56,018 bases of DNA from Mangrovicoccus sp. HB161399 (GTDB lineage: Bacteria; Pseudomonadota; Alphaproteobacteria; Rhodobacterales; Rhodobacteraceae): the NCBI RefSeq assembly GCF_013184745.1, contig NZ_JAATVU010000036.1, positions 1-56,018 on the forward strand, read 5' to 3'. Positions 1 through 8,579 of the stretch are shown piece after piece. The notes beneath the pieces were generated by a model. The model was given only the letters and a program-made list of their open reading frames with translations, was not told the DNA's origin and did no database searches. Every line of letters starts with the position of its first letter. Within the stretch, counting starts at the first letter, position 1. The position numbers were made by a program, and so were the translations under genes.

Positions 1-279
1 GAGAACCGCAGGAACCGCTGAGACGGTTGTCCCCGGCCCCGGGAGGCAGAAGCCCCCCGCAGCCAGGGACCGGAAAAGGGCGCCAATGCGCCCGGAACCG
101 GCCCGAAGGGGCCGGGACGGCTTTGACGCGGCGGTCATCGCGCCGCGCCGAGCATCGGTGCCGGTGCGGGCTCGTTCGAGAACACCAAGAAGAAGACCCC
201 CGCCCGCCCGGTCCGAGACAAGGGAGACGCGACGCCCGCAAGGGCGCCGCAAGGAGCAACCGCGAAGGGAGAGACCGCC
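1..279. other. Leader region upstream of the symporter operon, no gene seen
   Basis: No convincing reading frame is present. A GC hairpin lies at 98-115, with arms CCGGCCC and GGGCCGG around a 4-nt loop. It could terminate a gene lying to the left or sit in the 5' leader of the symporter mRNA. No T-tract follows it, so its role is unclear. A purine-rich ribosome binding site (GAAGGGAGAG) lies just before the start at 280. Confidence 0.4.
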
Positions 280-534
280 ATGGCGGACAATTCTGACAAT
301 GAATACTGGGAGGCCAATCTCGGCCTCATCAAGATGTGCTTGGTGATCTGGGCACTGGTTTCCTTCGGCTTCGGCATCCTGCTGCGGCCGCTTCTGAAAG
401 GCATTTCCGTCGGCGGCACCGACCTGGGCTTCTGGTTCGCCCAGCAGGGGTCGATCCTCGTCTTCCTGGCGCTGATCTTCTTCTACGCCTGGCGGATGAA
501 CGCGCTCGACCGCAAGTTCGGCGTCGAAGAGTAA
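280..534 (+). CDS. Sodium/solute symporter small subunit (DUF4212)
   Basis: An 84-residue protein with two hydrophobic membrane segments, about residues 16-36 and 50-68, and short charged tails. Size, layout and the position directly upstream of a sodium:solute symporter match the DUF4212 family, the small partner of VC_2705-type symporters. The start at 280 follows a purine-rich ribosome binding site, and the gap to the large subunit is 15 bases, so the two are surely co-transcribed. The inferred role is assembly or stability of the large subunit in the inner membrane. The substrate is not visible in this subunit. Confidence 0.9.
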   Translation: MADNSDNEYWEANLGLIKMCLVIWALVSFGFGILLRPLLKGISVGGTDLGFWFAQQGSILVFLALIFFYAWRMNALDRKFGVEE

Positions 535-549
535 GGGGACCGGGGACAG

Positions 550-2331
550 ATGGATCAGTTCACCCTCAACCTGCTGTTCGTGGGCGCGTCCTTCGCGCTC
601 TACATCGGCATCGCGATCTGGGCCCGCGCGGGCTCCACGTCGGAATTCTACGCGGCCGGCCGCGGCGTCCACCCGGTCGTCAACGGCATGGCCACCGGCG
701 CGGACTGGATGTCGGCAGCCTCCTTCCTTTCCATGGCAGGCCTCATCGCCTTCGTCGGCTATGACAACTCGGCCTACCTGATGGGCTGGACCGGCGGCTA
801 CGTGCTGCTGGCGCTGCTGCTCGCGCCCTACCTGCGCAAGTTCGGCAAGTTCACCGTTCCGGAATTCGTCGGCGACCGCTTCTACTCGAAGACGGCGCGC
901 CTCGTGGCCGTGCTCTGCCTGATCATCGCCTCGATCACCTACGTGATCGGCCAGATGACCGGCGTCGGCGTGGCCTTCGGCCGCTTCCTGGAAGTCGACA
1001 ACACCACCGGCCTGCTGATCGGTGCCGTCGTCGTCTTCGCCTATGCCGTGTTCGGCGGCATGAAGGGCGTCACCTACACCCAGGTGGCCCAGTACTGCGT
1101 GCTGATCACCGCCTACACCATCCCGGCGATCTTCATCTCGCTGCAGCTGACCGGCAACGCGCTGCCGCCGCTGGGCCTGTTCGGCGACCACCTGGCCTCG
1201 GGCGAGCCGCTGCTGACCCGCCTCGACCAGATCGTCACCGAGCTGGGCTTCGCCAGCTACACCGAGCGTCACGGCGACCTGCTGAACCTGGTGCTCTTCA
1301 CCCTGTCGCTGATGATCGGGACGGCCGGCCTGCCGCACGTCATCATGCGGTTCTTCACCGTGCCGACCGTGGCCGCGGCCCGCTGGTCCGCCGGCTGGGC
1401 GCTGGTCTTCATCGCGCTGCTCTACCTGGTCGCTCCGGCCGTCGGCGCCATGGCGCGGATGAACATCACCGACCAGATGTGGCCGAACGGCACCCAGGCC
1501 GAGTCCGTGACCCTCGACCAGATCGAGAACGATCCGGCCTATGACTGGATGAAGACCTGGTCCAAGACCGGCATGCTGGCCTTCGACGACAAGAACGGCG
1601 ACGGCAAGATCCAGTACTACAACGACAAGTCCGCCGCGATGCAGGAAAAGGCCGCTGCCGCGGGCTGGTCCGGCAACGAGCTGACCATCAACAACGACAT
1701 CCTGGTTCTCGCCAACCCGGAAATCGCCAACCTGCCCGGCTGGGTGATCGGCCTGGTGGCCGCGGGCGGTCTCGCCGCCGCGCTCTCCACCGCAGCGGGC
1801 CTGCTTCTGGCCATCTCCTCCGCCGTCTCGCACGACCTGTTCAAGGGCCAGCTGACCCCGGACATGTCGGAGAAGTCGGAACTGCTGACCGCGCGGATCG
1901 CCATGGCCGTCTCGATCGCCGTCGCCACCTATCTGGGCATCAACCCGCCCGGCTTCGCGGCACAGACCGTGGCGCTTGCCTTCGGCCTGGCGGCATCGTC
2001 GATCTTCCCGGCGCTGATGATGGGCATCTTCTCGAAGCGCATCAACGACAAGGGTGCCGTCGCCGGCATGCTGGTCGGCATCGGGGTGACGCTGGTCTAC
2101 ATCTTCCTGCACAAGGGCTGGTTTTTCATTCCTGACACCAACTCCTTCACCGATGCGAACCCGCTGTTCCTCGGCATCAAGTCGACCTCCTTCGGGGCCG
2201 TCGGGGCGCTGCTGAACTTCGCGACCGCCATCGCGGTGTCCCGGGCGACCGAAGAGCCGCCGCAGGAAATCCAGGACCTGGTGGCCTCCGTCCGCATCCC
2301 CCGCGGTGCAGGCGCAGCCGTCGACCACTGA
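550..2331 (+). CDS. Sodium:solute symporter large subunit, VC_2705/ActP-like
   Basis: A 593-residue inner-membrane transporter of the SSS family with about 13 hydrophobic helices. The early FYAAGRGVHPVVNGMATGAD stretch and the GGLAAALSTAAGLLLAISSA region are typical of acetate/propionate-type symporters. It likely carries a small carboxylate such as acetate together with sodium; the substrate is inferred from family and neighbours. A soluble loop at about residues 305-395 interrupts the helices and contains an EF-hand-like segment, DKNGDGKIQYYN (residues 347-358). The small subunit precedes it and a cNMP/CBS/DUF294 protein follows, an arrangement seen with acetate uptake genes in other Proteobacteria. 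Confidence 0.9.
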   Translation: MDQFTLNLLFVGASFALYIGIAIWARAGSTSEFYAAGRGVHPVVNGMATGADWMSAASFLSMAGLIAFVGYDNSAYLMGWTGGYVLLALLLAPYLRKFGKFTVPEFVGDRFYSKTARLVAVLCLIIASITYVIGQMTGVGVAFGRFLEVDNTTGLLIGAVVVFAYAVFGGMKGVTYTQVAQYCVLITAYTIPAIFISLQLTGNALPPLGLFGDHLASGEPLLTRLDQIVTELGFASYTERHGDLLNLVLFTLSLMIGTAGLPHVIMRFFTVPTVAAARWSAGWALVFIALLYLVAPAVGAMARMNITDQMWPNGTQAESVTLDQIENDPAYDWMKTWSKTGMLAFDDKNGDGKIQYYNDKSAAMQEKAAAAGWSGNELTINNDILVLANPEIANLPGWVIGLVAAGGLAAALSTAAGLLLAISSAVSHDLFKGQLTPDMSEKSELLTARIAMAVSIAVATYLGINPPGFAAQTVALAFGLAASSIFPALMMGIFSKRINDKGAVAGMLVGIGVTLVYIFLHKGWFFIPDTNSFTDANPLFLGIKSTSFGAVGALLNFATAIAVSRATEEPPQEIQDLVASVRIPRGAGAAVDH

Positions 2332-2358
2332 GTTCCGCGACGGACATAGCGACAAAAA

Positions 2359-2385
2359 ATCAGGCCGGTTCCGTACCGGCCTGAT
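2359..2385 (+). terminator. Perfect 11-bp hairpin after the symporter gene
   Basis: Arms ATCAGGCCGGT and ACCGGCCTGAT enclose a 5-nt loop. It lies 27 bases after the symporter stop. On the plus strand it is preceded by A6 and not followed by T, so the canonical U-tract is on the minus strand. It may be a bidirectional or mainly antisense terminator. Confidence 0.6.
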
Positions 2386-2451
2386 CTGCATCAAGGTTCC
2401 GATGTGCTACCCTGCCCTGTACTGGCACCGAGCGGATAGCGAGACCATCCG

Positions 2452-4278
2452 ATGACCCTGACCCGCGACGAGATCGAGGCCTTCCTGGTTTCCGTCCACC
2501 CCTATGACAGTTTCGAGCGCGGCGATCTTGCCCGCACCGCCGGCTGCTTCCAGCCCGTCCCCTTCGCGAAGGATTCCGAGATCTACGCGCTCGGCGCGGA
2601 GCTGCCCGGCATCTACCTGATCTACCAGGGCACCGTCGACGTCCGCGACCACCGCGGCGCCAAGGTGTCGATCCTCGGCTGCCGCAACTCCTTCGGCGAG
2701 CGCGGCCTGATGCGCGACGGCCTGGCCGCCACCTCCGCCTACGCGATCGAGGAGGCGACGCTCCTCCTGCTGCCTGCCGCGGAATTTTCCAGGCTGATGA
2801 AGGAGAACGCGGCCTTCTCGCGCTTCTTCCGCCGCTCCGGCGCCGAACGCGAGGAGCGCGGCACCTCGCTGGCCACCATGCCCGTGCGCCAGATCCTCGC
2901 CGGTCCGCCGATCACCTGCCCGCCCTCGACGCCGATCATCGAGGCGGCGCGGATCATGCGCGACCGCAACATATCGAGCCTCGCCGTGGTCGAGGGCGAC
3001 CGGCTGGCGGGCATCCTGACCACGTCCGACCTGTCGAACCGCTGCCTGGCCGAGGGCATCGACGCCAAGCTGCCGGTCAAGCACATCATGACCGCCGATC
3101 CGGTGACGCTCTCGCCGGACAGCCTCGGCACCGACGTGCTGCACGTCATGCATGAACGGCATATCGGCCATCTGCCGATCGTCGAGAAGGACATGCTGGT
3201 CGGCATGGTCACCCAGACCGACCTGACCCGGCTGCAGGCCGTGACCTCGGCGCAGTTCGTCTCGGACATCGCCCGCGGCCGCTCGGTCGCTGCACTGGCC
3301 AAGGTCACCGCGCAAATCCCGCAGCTTCTGGTGCAGCTGGTCGGCGGCGGCAACCGCCACGATGTCGTCACGAGGCTGATCACCGACATCGCCGATGCCT
3401 GCACGCGGCGGCTGCTGCGGCTGGCGGAGGACAAGCTCGGCCCGCCGCCCGTGCCCTATGTCTGGTGCGCCTGCGGCAGCCAGGGCCGGCGCGAGCAGAC
3501 CGGCGTATCGGACCAGGACAACTGCCTGATCATCGACGACCGCATGGCCGAGGGAGACGACGCCTATTTCCTGAAGCTCGCCGATTTCGTCTGCGACGGG
3601 CTGAACGACTGCGGCTACTACTACTGCCCGGGCGACATGATGGCGACCGCCGACCGCTGGCGCCAGCCGCTGAAGGTCTGGCGCGAGTATTTCCGCGGCT
3701 GGATCTCGAAGCCGAATCCCGAGGCGCAGATGCTGTCCTCGGTGATGTTCGACCTGCGCCCGATCGGCGGCACCGAAAGCCTGTGGCGCGCGCTGCAAGC
3801 CGAGACGCTTCAGATGGCCAGCGAGAACTCGATCTTCACCGCGCACATGATCGGCAACTCGCTGAAGCACACGCCGCCGCTGGGACTGATCCGCGGCTTC
3901 GCCACCATCCGTTCGGGCGAGCACAAGAACCGGCTCGACCTGAAGCTGAACGGCGTGGTTCCGATCGTCGATCTCGGCCGCGTGTATGCGCTCCAGGGCC
4001 GCCTGTCCGAGGTCAACACCCGCGCCCGGCTGGAGGCGGCGCGCGACCGCGGCGTCCTGTCGAAGGCCGGCGCCGGCGACCTGATCGACGCCTATGACCT
4101 GGTCGCGCAGTCGCGGCTGGACCATCAGGCGGCGCTGGTGCGGCGCGGGGAGAAGCCGGACAACTACCTGGCGCCGACGGAACTTTCGGATTTCGAGCGC
4201 AGCCACCTGCGCGATGCCTTCGTGGTGGTCAGGACGATGCAGTCCGCCATCGGCCAGGGCAAGGGAATGATTACCTAG
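2452..4278 (+). CDS. cNMP-binding / CBS pair / DUF294 nucleotidyltransferase-like protein
   Basis: A soluble 608-residue regulatory protein. A cyclic-nucleotide-binding fold occupies about residues 15-135, followed by two CBS domains (about 150-270). Then come a DUF294 nucleotidyltransferase-like domain containing GSQGRREQTGVSDQD (from about residue 342) and a DUF294 C-terminal substrate-binding-like domain. The G-S and D-x-D type residues of the nucleotidyltransferase motif are present, as in GlnD-like enzymes. The family is known next to symporter/acetate genes and is presumed to sense nucleotides; no reaction has been shown that I can cite. It starts about 120 bases after the symporter, beyond a hairpin, so it may have its own promoter. 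Confidence 0.85.
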   Translation: MTLTRDEIEAFLVSVHPYDSFERGDLARTAGCFQPVPFAKDSEIYALGAELPGIYLIYQGTVDVRDHRGAKVSILGCRNSFGERGLMRDGLAATSAYAIEEATLLLLPAAEFSRLMKENAAFSRFFRRSGAEREERGTSLATMPVRQILAGPPITCPPSTPIIEAARIMRDRNISSLAVVEGDRLAGILTTSDLSNRCLAEGIDAKLPVKHIMTADPVTLSPDSLGTDVLHVMHERHIGHLPIVEKDMLVGMVTQTDLTRLQAVTSAQFVSDIARGRSVAALAKVTAQIPQLLVQLVGGGNRHDVVTRLITDIADACTRRLLRLAEDKLGPPPVPYVWCACGSQGRREQTGVSDQDNCLIIDDRMAEGDDAYFLKLADFVCDGLNDCGYYYCPGDMMATADRWRQPLKVWREYFRGWISKPNPEAQMLSSVMFDLRPIGGTESLWRALQAETLQMASENSIFTAHMIGNSLKHTPPLGLIRGFATIRSGEHKNRLDLKLNGVVPIVDLGRVYALQGRLSEVNTRARLEAARDRGVLSKAGAGDLIDAYDLVAQSRLDHQAALVRRGEKPDNYLAPTELSDFERSHLRDAFVVVRTMQSAIGQGKGMIT

Positions 4279-4313
4279 CCGCTTGAGGAGGCGGCTTTGC
4301 CCCCGGCGGGGGC
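4277..4313 (+). terminator. Two consecutive hairpins after the DUF294 gene
   Basis: The first hairpin (4277-4296) has arms AGCCGC and GCGGCT and is followed by TTT. The second (4299-4313) has arms GCCCCC and GGGGGC around GGC. The first could act as a weak terminator or attenuator between the DUF294 gene and the next gene. The second lies close to the next gene's ribosome binding site and could affect its translation. Confidence 0.45.
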
Positions 4314-4328
4314 AGGAAGGGAGGACAC

Positions 4329-4850
4329 ATGTTCTTTGAACTCATCGCCACCGTCTTTGCAGGCGTCGGCGCGGCCGGCCTTGCGCTGGCGCTGAACTGG
4401 ATCTCGGGCGGGCGGCTGCCGCGCTGGACGATGCCGGTCGCGGCCGGGATCGGCATGATCGCCATGACGGTCTGGTCGGAATACAACTGGTACGACCGCA
4501 CCGTCGCGGGCATGCCGGAGGGGCTGGAGGTCGCGCAGGTCAACGAGGCGCGCCAGTTCTACCGTCCCTGGACCTATGCGGCGCCGATGGTCGACCGCTT
4601 CATGGCGGTCGACGTGGCGCGGATGCAGAGCAACCCGGACCAGCCGGGGCAGCATATCGCCAACATCTACCTGATGGGCCGCTGGCAGCCGGTGCGCAGC
4701 TTCCCGGTCGCGATCGACTGCGACGGCCACCGCCGCGCCGCGCTGGTCGAGGATGCGGGCTTCGACGCCTCCGGCGCCGTCGAGGGCGCGCAATGGACCG
4801 ATGTCCCGGCCAGCGACCCGCTGCTCGCTGCAACCTGCGCGAGGGGATGA
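4329..4850 (+). CDS. Conserved hypothetical membrane protein
   Basis: A 173-residue protein with two N-terminal hydrophobic segments (about residues 3-25 and 37-52) and a C-terminal domain of about 120 residues, probably outside the cytoplasm. I do not recognise a named domain. It contains a WSEYNWYDRT stretch and one conserved-looking cysteine in AIDCDG. The start at 4329 follows GGGAGGACAC, a good ribosome binding site. The stop is 4 bases before the degenerate receiver gene, indicating an operon with the receiver and exonuclease genes. Function unknown. Confidence 0.75.
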   Translation: MFFELIATVFAGVGAAGLALALNWISGGRLPRWTMPVAAGIGMIAMTVWSEYNWYDRTVAGMPEGLEVAQVNEARQFYRPWTYAAPMVDRFMAVDVARMQSNPDQPGQHIANIYLMGRWQPVRSFPVAIDCDGHRRAALVEDAGFDASGAVEGAQWTDVPASDPLLAATCARG

Positions 4851-4854
4851 AACC

Positions 4855-5259
4855 ATGACGGAGATGGCCCTGCCCGCCGCCCGCAAGGTGATGCTTGTCG
4901 AATCCGAGGACAGCCTCGCCCGCGCCATGGACCACGTGGTGACCGCCGACGGCCATGCCTGCGCCCGGCTCGCCCCCGGCGACCGGATCGTCGAGCGCAT
5001 CGCCCGCGAGCATCCCGACCTGGTGATGCTGGACCTCACCCATGGCGAGACTGCCGCGCTGCTCGACGCCTGCCAGTCGATCCGCCGCGACCGGTCGCTC
5101 GACGGGGTGCGCATCCTCATGCTGCAGAAGGGCGGCAGCTCGCTCGACCGCCGCCGCGGACGCGCGCTCGGCGCCGACGGCGTGGTCTCACTGCCCTTCC
5201 GGCTGGAGGACCTGCGCGCCGAGATGCGCCGCCTTCTCGCGGAGCAGCCGGTCCACTGA
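4855..5259 (+). CDS. Degenerate response-regulator receiver protein
   Basis: A 134-residue stand-alone receiver-like domain. The start chosen is ATG at 4855 because the first receiver strand (KVMLVESEDS) follows within ten residues. The acidic pocket is Glu16/Glu18 rather than two aspartates, the phospho-acceptor-like Asp is Asp60 in VMLDL, and the conserved lysine of the K-P motif is replaced (SLPF). It therefore may not be phosphorylated normally. There is no output domain. The gene ends one base before the pseudo-kinase/exonuclease start, so the pair are tightly coupled and probably work together. Confidence 0.75.
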   Translation: MTEMALPAARKVMLVESEDSLARAMDHVVTADGHACARLAPGDRIVERIAREHPDLVMLDLTHGETAALLDACQSIRRDRSLDGVRILMLQKGGSSLDRRRGRALGADGVVSLPFRLEDLRAEMRRLLAEQPVH

Positions 5260-5260
5260 C

Positions 5261-7363
5261 ATGCTGGCCAAGCTCTCCCTGCGGCTGAGGATCCTGCTGT
5301 TCTTCGCCCTGCTCGGCTTCGGCAGCCTCGCCATCCTCGGCGGCGCCGGAGCCTTCGCCCTCTCGCGCGGCCCCGACGGCAGCGCGGCGCAGGTGCTCCT
5401 GACCGCCGGACTGATGGCGGGATTCGGGATCTTCGCGCTGGTCGCCTTCGTCTGGCGCCTCTTCGACGAGAATGTCGCGCGGCCGATCGGAACCGTCGCC
5501 GCCGCGCTGCGCGCCCGCGCCCATGGCGGCGTGCATGACGAGCTTGAACCGGAGGTCGCGATCTATCTCGGCGATCTTGCCCCTGCCGCCTCGGCCGTGG
5601 CCGGGACCCTGGCGGAGGCGCGCGGTTCCGTCGCCCGCGCCGTGGAAGAGCAGACAGCCGCGCTGACCATGCAGACCGAGAAGCTCAAGGCGCTTGTCTC
5701 CGACGTGCCGGTCGGGCTGATCGTCGTCAGCCCGGCGCACCAGATCGTCTTCTACAACACGCCCGCGCGCGAGATGCTGGCCGGAACCGGCCGTCCGCGG
5801 CTGGGCCGCCCGGTCTTCGACCTCCTGCGCGAGGGCCCGATCCGCAAGACCTACGAACGGCTGCGCGCAACCGGCACCCATGACGACGATGCCGAACTCC
5901 TGGTTTCCACCACCGGCTGCGCCCGCGCGCTGTCCGCCCATATCCGGCTGATCCGCAAGGATCTGGGCATGACCCACGAACATCCGGGCTACGTGCTGAC
6001 GCTGCGCGACGTGACGGCCGAGCTGTCGGCGCATCGCGACCGCGAGCGGCTGCTGCACGACCTGGTCGACCGGCTGCGCCGCCCGGCCGGGCGGCTGAAG
6101 GCACTGATCGAGGTGGAGGCCGACCGCACGGGCACGGCCCTGCCCGCCGATATCCGCCACGGCGCGCTGGAGCTGACCGACGAGGTGCAGGAGGCGGTCG
6201 ATGCCTATGACGCCAACTGGCGCAGCTGGTGGCCCTTGCGCGAAGTGCGCGCCGCCGAGCTGATCGACGGGCTGCGCGCCCATCTGGACGAGGCGGGCCC
6301 GGCGCTCGAGGCGCGGCCGCCCGAACTGCTGCTGACCTGCGACGGGGTGGCGATGGTCGACCTGCTGACCGTGCTGGCCCGCGCCGTCGCGGCCGAGGAG
6401 CTGGCCACGGTCGTGTCGCTTGCCATGGAGCCCGACGAGCCCGGCGCCGAGATCCGGCTGAGCTGGCGCGGCGAGCCGATGAGCGTCTCGGTGCTGGAGC
6501 GCGCCCTCGCCCAGCCGCTGGAACCCGAGACCGACACGCTGACCGGGCGCGAGGTGCTTGACCGCCACGGCAGCGAGATCTGGCCGGAATGGGACCATGA
6601 CGGCACGTCCTGGCTGACCATCCCGATCCATGCCGCCCGTCCGGTGCCGCCGGTGGCGCCGCCGGAGGGCTTCGTGCCCGAGCGAAACGCGGTCTATGAT
6701 TTCGATCTGCTGGCCCATACCGACCATGCCGCGGTGGACGCGACGCCGCTGTCGCGCCTGACCTACGTGATCTTCGACACCGAGACGACCGGGCTGGACC
6801 CGAATGGCGGCGACGAGATCGTCCAGATCGCCGCCCTGCGCGCGGTCAACGGACGGCTGGTGCCCGGCGAGGTGATCGACAAGCTTGTCGATCCCGGCCG
6901 CCCGATCCCGCCCGGCTCGACCAGGATCCACGGCATCACCGACGAGATGGTCCGCGGCCAGCCCGGCATTGCCGAGGCCGGGGCCTATTTCCACCGCTTC
7001 GCCCATCGCGCCGTGCTGGTCGCGCATAACGCGCCCTTCGACATGGCCTTCTTCCACCGCCACGCGCCCGCGATCGGCGCCGCCTTCGACAATCCGGTGC
7101 TCGACACGGTGCTGCTGTCGGCGATCCTCTTCGGCCAGCAGGAGGAACACACGCTCGACGCGCTGGCCGCGCGCTTCGGCGTCACCATCCCCGAGGAGGC
7201 GCGCCATACCGCGCTCGGCGACACGCGGGCCACGGCCGAGGTCTTCCTGCGGATGATCCCGATGCTCGAGGCCAAGGGGCTCTTCACCTTCGGCGACGTG
7301 CTCGACGCGATGGCGCGGAATTCCCGGCTGATGCGGGAGATGAAGGCGCGGGTCGGGGCCTGA
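5261..7363 (+). CDS. Membrane-anchored pseudo-histidine kinase fused to DEDDh 3'-5' exonuclease
   Basis: A 700-residue protein. Two N-terminal transmembrane helices are followed by a HAMP/linker region, a PAS-like domain (about residues 145-260), a helical segment resembling a kinase dimerisation helix but lacking the phospho-acceptor histidine (LLHDLVDRLRRPAG), and a weak ATPase-like remnant. The C-terminus (about 498-680) is a DnaQ-type exonuclease with FDTETTG, HNAPFD and RHTALGDTRAT, which supply all DEDDh residues. The nuclease is probably active and resembles the DNA polymerase III epsilon family; the kinase part looks catalytically dead. The start at 5261 was chosen because the first hydrophobic helix follows directly. 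The combination beside an acetate-type symporter recurs in Proteobacteria, but its job is unknown. Confidence 0.85.
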   Translation: MLAKLSLRLRILLFFALLGFGSLAILGGAGAFALSRGPDGSAAQVLLTAGLMAGFGIFALVAFVWRLFDENVARPIGTVAAALRARAHGGVHDELEPEVAIYLGDLAPAASAVAGTLAEARGSVARAVEEQTAALTMQTEKLKALVSDVPVGLIVVSPAHQIVFYNTPAREMLAGTGRPRLGRPVFDLLREGPIRKTYERLRATGTHDDDAELLVSTTGCARALSAHIRLIRKDLGMTHEHPGYVLTLRDVTAELSAHRDRERLLHDLVDRLRRPAGRLKALIEVEADRTGTALPADIRHGALELTDEVQEAVDAYDANWRSWWPLREVRAAELIDGLRAHLDEAGPALEARPPELLLTCDGVAMVDLLTVLARAVAAEELATVVSLAMEPDEPGAEIRLSWRGEPMSVSVLERALAQPLEPETDTLTGREVLDRHGSEIWPEWDHDGTSWLTIPIHAARPVPPVAPPEGFVPERNAVYDFDLLAHTDHAAVDATPLSRLTYVIFDTETTGLDPNGGDEIVQIAALRAVNGRLVPGEVIDKLVDPGRPIPPGSTRIHGITDEMVRGQPGIAEAGAYFHRFAHRAVLVAHNAPFDMAFFHRHAPAIGAAFDNPVLDTVLLSAILFGQQEEHTLDALAARFGVTIPEEARHTALGDTRATAEVFLRMIPMLEAKGLFTFGDVLDAMARNSRLMREMKARVGA

Positions 7364-7366
7364 GCC

Positions 7367-8575
7367 TCAGCCCGCGGGAATGCCCAGCACGGCCACGCCG
7401 AGGCAGAGCGCCGAAAGCGCCCCGTGCCAGGCGGCGCGGCGCTTCTCGCCCTGTTCCCGGGCGATCAGCATGGCGACGAGGCATTGCAGCGCGTAGAATA
7501 GCGCGAAGGCCCGCGAGGCCAGCGCCACCAGCGCGTTGACATCCGTCGCCCAGATCACCGAGACGGCCACCGTGCCGATGGCGATATAGGCATGGCGCGG
7601 CGTGACATGGCCATGGGTCGTGTCCGAGATCAGCCCGCTGGCACCCAGCGAGTCCGCCACCGCCGCGCTGAACTGGCTGGCGATGGCGCCGAAGGCGACG
7701 ACGAAGGGCAGGATCGGCGAGACCCGCCCGATCACCTCGATCACCCCGGCCACATCGGCGCCTTCGGGAAAGAACGGATAGAGCGGGATCATCAGCGCGA
7801 AGAACACCAGATAGACCGCCGAGGACAGGGCCTGCGCCCGCTTCATCGCCCTCTCCCTTGTCGCTCCGTCATAGAGCGATCCCATGAAGCGCGTCGTCTC
7901 GAAGCCCTGCACCACGATCAAGAGCCCCATGAGGAAGCGCAGCGTGTCCCAATCGAATTCCGGCGCCGCGCCGGGATCGCTCCAGCCATAGCCCCCGGGC
8001 AGCCGCGCCGCGAACAGCCCCAGCGCCGCCAGAAGCGCGGCGATGGCGGCGAGGTTGGCGCTGACGGTGAAGCGCTCGGCCCGCTCCACGCCCTTCAGCC
8101 CGCGCGTCACCCCGGTCAGCGCGATCCCCGCGACTAGCGCCGTGGCGACGAGCGCGGCGAAGCGCGGATCGGAGATGCCTGCGAGCTTCGCCAGGAAGCT
8201 GCCGAGCAGCACGAGGTAATAGGCGACCGAGATGAAATAGGCGCCGGTCAGCACCAGATGCGACAGGGTCTCGATCGACGGGATGTGGTGGCCGCGCGGC
8301 GCCTCTGCGCAGCGCGCCTCGCCATGGCGGATGTTGTAGCGGATCGCGCCGCCGATCAGCCAGGCGATGCCCGCGAGCGCAGCCATCGCGGGCACCGCCC
8401 AGAGTCCCACCCGGCCCGAGACCAGCGGCACCGACACCAGGAAGCCGCTGCCGATGATCGACGCCAGGGGCGTCAGCATCGCCCGCCAGGCCGTGCTGGC
8501 CCGGAGCGGCCCGAAGGCGAGGACGGCGAAGACCGCCGCCAGCACGGCGGCGACGAGGATTTCGGTCAGATCCAT
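7367..8575 (-). CDS. APC-superfamily-like membrane permease
   Basis: A 402-residue protein with about 11 hydrophobic helices. The early GSGFLVSVPL segment resembles the unwound first helix of LeuT-fold transporters, and the general layout suits the amino acid/polyamine/cation superfamily. I cannot name a substrate. It converges with the exonuclease gene (3-base gap) and starts after livM, with only 4 bases between them, so it is likely the last gene of the ABC importer transcript. It might supply a secondary uptake route for a related compound. Confidence 0.7.
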   Translation of the reverse strand: MDLTEILVAAVLAAVFAVLAFGPLRASTAWRAMLTPLASIIGSGFLVSVPLVSGRVGLWAVPAMAALAGIAWLIGGAIRYNIRHGEARCAEAPRGHHIPSIETLSHLVLTGAYFISVAYYLVLLGSFLAKLAGISDPRFAALVATALVAGIALTGVTRGLKGVERAERFTVSANLAAIAALLAALGLFAARLPGGYGWSDPGAAPEFDWDTLRFLMGLLIVVQGFETTRFMGSLYDGATRERAMKRAQALSSAVYLVFFALMIPLYPFFPEGADVAGVIEVIGRVSPILPFVVAFGAIASQFSAAVADSLGASGLISDTTHGHVTPRHAYIAIGTVAVSVIWATDVNALVALASRAFALFYALQCLVAMLIAREQGEKRRAAWHGALSALCLGVAVLGIPAG

Positions 8576-8579
8576 CGCC

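Noticed and set aside
2407-4206. Long minus-strand frame opposite the DUF294 gene
   Set aside because: Shadow frame; the plus-strand protein has clear domains.
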